Below, piece by piece: positions 60,761 through 64,000 of a stretch of DNA of 64,000 bases (position 1 is the stretch's first letter; each line of letters opens with the position of its first letter). Below the pieces are notes generated by a model that saw nothing but the letters and a program-made list of their open reading frames with translations, had not been told where the DNA came from and ran no database searches. The translations under genes and the position numbers were made by a program. Location of the stretch: contig CM072809.1 of assembly GCA_037013495.1 (NCBI GenBank), positions 12,566,501 through 12,630,500 of the forward strand. The letters are read 5' to 3'. The DNA comes from Hippophae tibetana. Lineage: Eukaryota > Streptophyta > Magnoliopsida > Rosales > Elaeagnaceae.

Positions 60761-62243
60761 ATGGATCTTCGGATAACAGAGCTTGTAGATCCAAATGATC
60801 CATTGAGGTATTTGAAAAGAAGGGGTTGTAGAGCGAATATACCTGATGCTCCACTTAACCCAGATGATAGAATACATGTTCTATTTGATGCTACTGGTAA
60901 TCCAATAGAGGAAAATGGTCAACAATTGAAATCCTATATTGGTCAACTTGCGAAGTCCAGTATACCAATCAATATAAATGATTGGTCTCAGGTTGACGAT
61001 GTAAAAAAGTTCAAAATATGGATAACTATTTGTGTAAGTCTCTTATATCTAATCTTTTGTACTATGTTTCTACAAATTGTTACAAAGTCGATGATAGTTG
61101 GAAACTTAAGTGTTATAAGATTGCAAATAAGGCGTGGAAGGAATACAATACTTCCAGATTGGCAAGAAATTATGTGTTTCCATATTTGGAATCACTTGAT
61201 GTGGTAGAGCTCTACAAAATCCTTGAAGGACACCTCTGGATTACACCTCAAGTTTGGGAAGACTTTGTGGATTATAGACGTTCAGATGAATTTCAAATTA
61301 TTAGGGAAGAACGTCAGAATGTACAAATGCATAACATTCTTCCTAACCGTAATGAGAGGTCTTCAAATCCTGAAGTTAGATATAGAATGGTATTATTAAT
61401 TTGTCTTAATTTATAAATATTTTTATATTTATTTTCCTCAATTTAATTTCATGTTATTGTTAATAAATTTTTCATAATTTATGGCTAAATTGGGTAGACC
61501 TGTTACCCGAACTGAATTGTATATAGAAACAAAGACTCCCTAAATGAAGAATTCAAGACTGATGTCTAAGCGAGGAAAGAACAATTAAATAAGTTGGTTA
61601 GTAATTTCGGTTGATAAAAGTCTTAATGATTTTTAATAATTGATGTAATAATGAATGATATGTTTGTGTGCTTTATTATTTGTATAGAGTTGTTCAAGAA
61701 AAAATATCCAGGGGTGAAATAATTGAAGAGCCTGGGAAAGATGTTTTATATCATGCATCCGAACACAAGCATCCTAGTCGTGTTAGGGGAGGTAGCCAAT
61801 ATGATGGTTCTATGGAGTATTTTAACATTCCAAAACAAAAGCCTCAGACAGTAAGTAAGGAGAAATACACTAAAATTGAAGAAGAATCCAACTCATTTAA
61901 GGCCTCAGTGTTAAGTGAGATTGTCACTCTAAAAGAACATCAATCACAACAAATGTCAACCATGACATCATGCTACAACCAGGGTATGCCATATTGGCCA
62001 AGCATGCCAACATCCATGCCAGGCATGCCACAATCCATGCCAAGCATGCCACCATCCATGACAGATAGGCCACCATCCATACCAGGCATGCCATCCACGC
62101 AATCTCATTGCGCTCAAACTACATCCAATATGGGATATAGCCATCCTATTGGTCCTCACTATATGCCAGGAATGCATATGCAATCAAGTAGTGGCTCATT
62201 TTATCCAATGCAATCTGCACATTCTTACCATCAATCAAACTAG
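60761..62243 (+). pseudogene. Second CACTA protein (PF03004 / Transposase_24-like), probably with introns
   Basis: From ATG 60761 the frame reads MDLRITELVDPNDPLRYLKR, then RANIPDAPLNPDDRIHVLFD and NDWSQVDDVKKFKIW. In a second frame from about 61080 it continues KVDDSWKLKCYKIANKAWKE, WITPQVWEDFVDYRRSDEFQ and NILPNRNERSSNPEV, with a short intron likely between. 61490-61560 carries the family phrase KLGRPVTRTELYIETKTP ahead of a stop. 61668-62243 is the C-terminal region: VVQEKISRGEII, then a tract of about ten MP(S/G)MP-type units. This protein binds subterminal repeats in the En/Spm TNP1/TNPA sense, by inference from family position. At least one stop makes it doubtful as a working gene. Confidence 0.75.
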
Positions 62244-62414
62244 GATGAAAGTTTTGGTGAGAATGTACATCCAATAGCTACCCCACATGGGAGTCCTCCT
62301 TTATTTGATGAATCATATGTGGTAAGATTTTAATTTCTGGTGTATATAAATTATTATTTTTAAAATCTTATTATATGTTTTATTTTTTATATATAACACT
62401 TAAATTTTTTACAG

Positions 62415-62665
62415 AATATGAAATGTTTGTTGAAACATCCTTCGTTAACAAACTTTGTTGCTATTGGAACGGTACAACATTTGAGCGATGATGGGGTGAT
62501 TCATAATCAATATTTGTCTAATCATTGGCGAATAGTAATTGATCAATCATTATTTCATGATTTTCCATTACTTGTGTCTTCTGATGCTACCACAGTCCAA
62601 GAGGCGATTGGACAGTATGTGGCTTGGCCGTCAATTCAAGTTGTTCTAAATTTTGACGTGGTACT
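62415..62665 (+). pseudogene. DUF8039-like segment of the CACTA accessory gene
   Basis: An open stretch reads NFVAIGTVQHLSDDGVIHNQ, then FPLLVSSDATTVQEAIGQYV and AWPSIQVVLNF. The TTVxxAIGQxVAWP phrase is characteristic of the domain that precedes the Ulp1-like protease in plant CACTA elements. Its function is unknown. It is followed by a GT-rich exon end and an A+T-rich intron-like gap. Confidence 0.65.
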
Positions 62666-62789
62666 ATTTTTTAACTTAAAATATAACACTTGTTTACTTA
62701 CTATTATTTTATTATATCTTATATTGTTACTAAAATACATATATAATACTTTTTTTAGTCTATTATACCATAACTCTTAAATGTAGCAT

Positions 62790-63995
62790 ATTTAAGAGAT
62801 ACGAAGCAAGTAGCTCGTGCTAAATCTATGTCTAGTGGCCAATCATCGCGTACCAAGTCATTCAAGAAGAAGCTTTGGAAAAAGTATATTCATAATTATG
62901 TTTTAAACTTCAAAAGAAATCTTGGCACTTTGATGACTATTATTGGGAAGGCATCTAGCATAAATGATGGATGAACTGTGCCACTTCTTATAGAAATTTC
63001 TGGTGTAGACCTCGACCAAACTTATATATCGATTGAGTGCATATTATAACTATTTGAATATCAAATCATCGATAGTATAATTCAAGTGTGGACAAGGTGA
63101 GTTTTCAATCTATTTATTTTTCTTTCATTTATGTAGAACATATCTAATTATATATATATATAGGGCGTGCTATTATCGACTTCAACATAATCACTTATCA
63201 CATTTAGAAATGTTCTATGATTCTTCATATGTCAATCAATATCAAGAAAAAGATGTTAGCATTAGAGCTAAACAATTATGTGATAGGGCATTAACGTTTA
63301 ACAGAAATCAAAAGTTGATAGTCCCTTGGCTATTAAGGTTTGAACAAGGCCAAGATCATTAGATGTTGGTAATCATTGATCTATTCAATAATCATGCTTG
63401 GTACTGTGACTCAGCTTCCATAGAATTGAGTAAAGATACAAAAACAGTTGTTGAAATGTAAGAGTTATAGTTACATATTAGTTTCTTCTATTATTTTATG
63501 TAATATTTAATAAAAACTAACTGTTTTAAACCTTGATAAGGCATGAAATTTATGGAACAAGTTTAAGGGCATTGTCCTTAAAAAATCTCATAAGCTTATA
63601 TGGACAAAATTTATGATATGTACAAGCTAATTTTAATAATTTTATTAATTTTACAATTGAATAATAAAGATGTTCGAATATGAAAAATCATGTACACTTA
63701 TTTTTTGTAGGTTCCATAACAAAATAATGGAGTCATGTGTGGTTATTATGTCATGAAGTTTATAAGCAAAATCATCACAAATATCAAAATTTCAATTGAT
63801 GATGTGGTAATATCTTTTACCCATATACATAAAAGTTTTTAACATATTTGAGTTATTTTTTGTAAATAAATGAAATTACATTCTTATTTTGATTTTTAAA
63901 TACATGTTGTTCTTTGGTTGGAACAAGACGAGCTATGACCAACAAATTTTTGATGATTTACCAGAGGAATGAGTAGAACACATGGTTCAAATTAT
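62790..63995 (+). pseudogene. Ulp1-like cysteine protease remnant of the CACTA element
   Basis: Discontinuous exon-like stretches. 62820-62960 reads SMSSGQSSRTKSFKKKLWKK. 63165-63460 reads YYRLQHNHLSHLEMFYDSSY, then KLIVPWLLRFEQGQDH, a stop where the family has the W of the HW pair, and MLVIIDLFNNHAWYCDS (family HWxLxVIDxxxxxxYxxDS). 63720-63770 retains the 'KIMESCVVIMS' part near the end. Ulp1-like proteases (SUMO protease fold) ride in many plant CACTA and Mutator elements with unknown purpose. The in-frame stop at the active-site His region marks it as broken. The gene leaves the window at the right. Confidence 0.65.
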
Positions 63996-64000
63996 ATCAT

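Larger units (their letters stand above)
56245..64000 (+). mobile_element. CACTA (En/Spm) DNA transposon, left part; right end outside the window
   Basis: The terminus CACTACTACAAAAAATGG starts at 56245, preceded by TAA as a possible 3-bp target site. Subterminal repeats built on GTGTAGCGTCGGTTGATGTGG follow (56270-56400 and 56925-57070). Then come a pyrimidine-rich leader (57110-57350), tandem repeats, and coding remnants in the order TNP2-like transposase, DUF4216, PF03004-type second protein, DUF8039-like and Ulp1-like protease. This is the gene order of large plant CACTA elements. Many frames are interrupted and parts of the transposase are gone, so it is not autonomous. At least 7.8 kb long. 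Confidence 0.93.

Overview
This window is nuclear DNA from a eudicot plant. The evidence is strong A+T richness between genes, spliced genes with GT-AG introns, plant-only families (REF/SRPP, RALF, HIPP), and Copia, Gypsy, CACTA and hAT transposable elements. The species cannot be named from the sequence. No prokaryotic signatures, CRISPR arrays, rRNA genes or convincing tRNA genes were seen.

Only three intact host genes are supported. (1) A three-exon REF/SRPP-family (small rubber particle / stress-related) gene on + at 8069-10290, predicted 264 aa. (2) A single-exon RALF peptide hormone precursor on - at 18433-18783, 116 aa. (3) A three-exon HIPP (HMA domain, C-terminal CaaX box CSVM) gene on - at 50462-51837, predicted 333 aa. 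They lie 8-32 kb apart, share no operon-like arrangement and have unrelated roles: lipid-particle or stress biology, apoplastic peptide signalling, and metal-binding or membrane-anchored signalling.

The rest is mostly mobile DNA and its decay products. From left to right: a Copia gag-protease remnant (-, 1-1337) with a 28-bp repeat upstream; a CACTA-like deletion derivative (about 2316-4740); a MITE-like island (about 6560-6990); the SRPP gene; a 100-bp tandem duplication (11506-11705); a gag-only Copia element with both LTRs (13555-about 15850); the RALF gene; several diverged direct repeats (19.5-21.8 kb); a minisatellite of about 44 units of 49 bp, with three unit types often in a fixed order (23.38-25.5 kb); a decayed hAT transposase (26545-about 27560); a Gypsy chromovirus with both LTRs (30081-36107), lying between two stretches of unrecognised, possibly gene-derived minus-strand sequence; a Copia pol remnant (-, about 37.6-40.5 kb); a near-perfect foldback of about 950 bp (41747-42700); a very young Copia element with nearly identical LTRs (44685-48873); the HIPP gene; and the left 7.8 kb of a large CACTA (En/Spm) element (56245 to beyond the window end) with TNP2-like, DUF4216, PF03004-like and Ulp1-like coding remnants.

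No clearly new biological system was found. The points most worth a second look are perfect three-unit heat-shock elements repeated in the Gypsy LTR, the long foldback at 41.7-42.7 kb, the A-B-C higher-order minisatellite, the in-gene 33-bp triplication in the SRPP gene, and the very recent Copia insertion with copy-number-variable LTR repeats.
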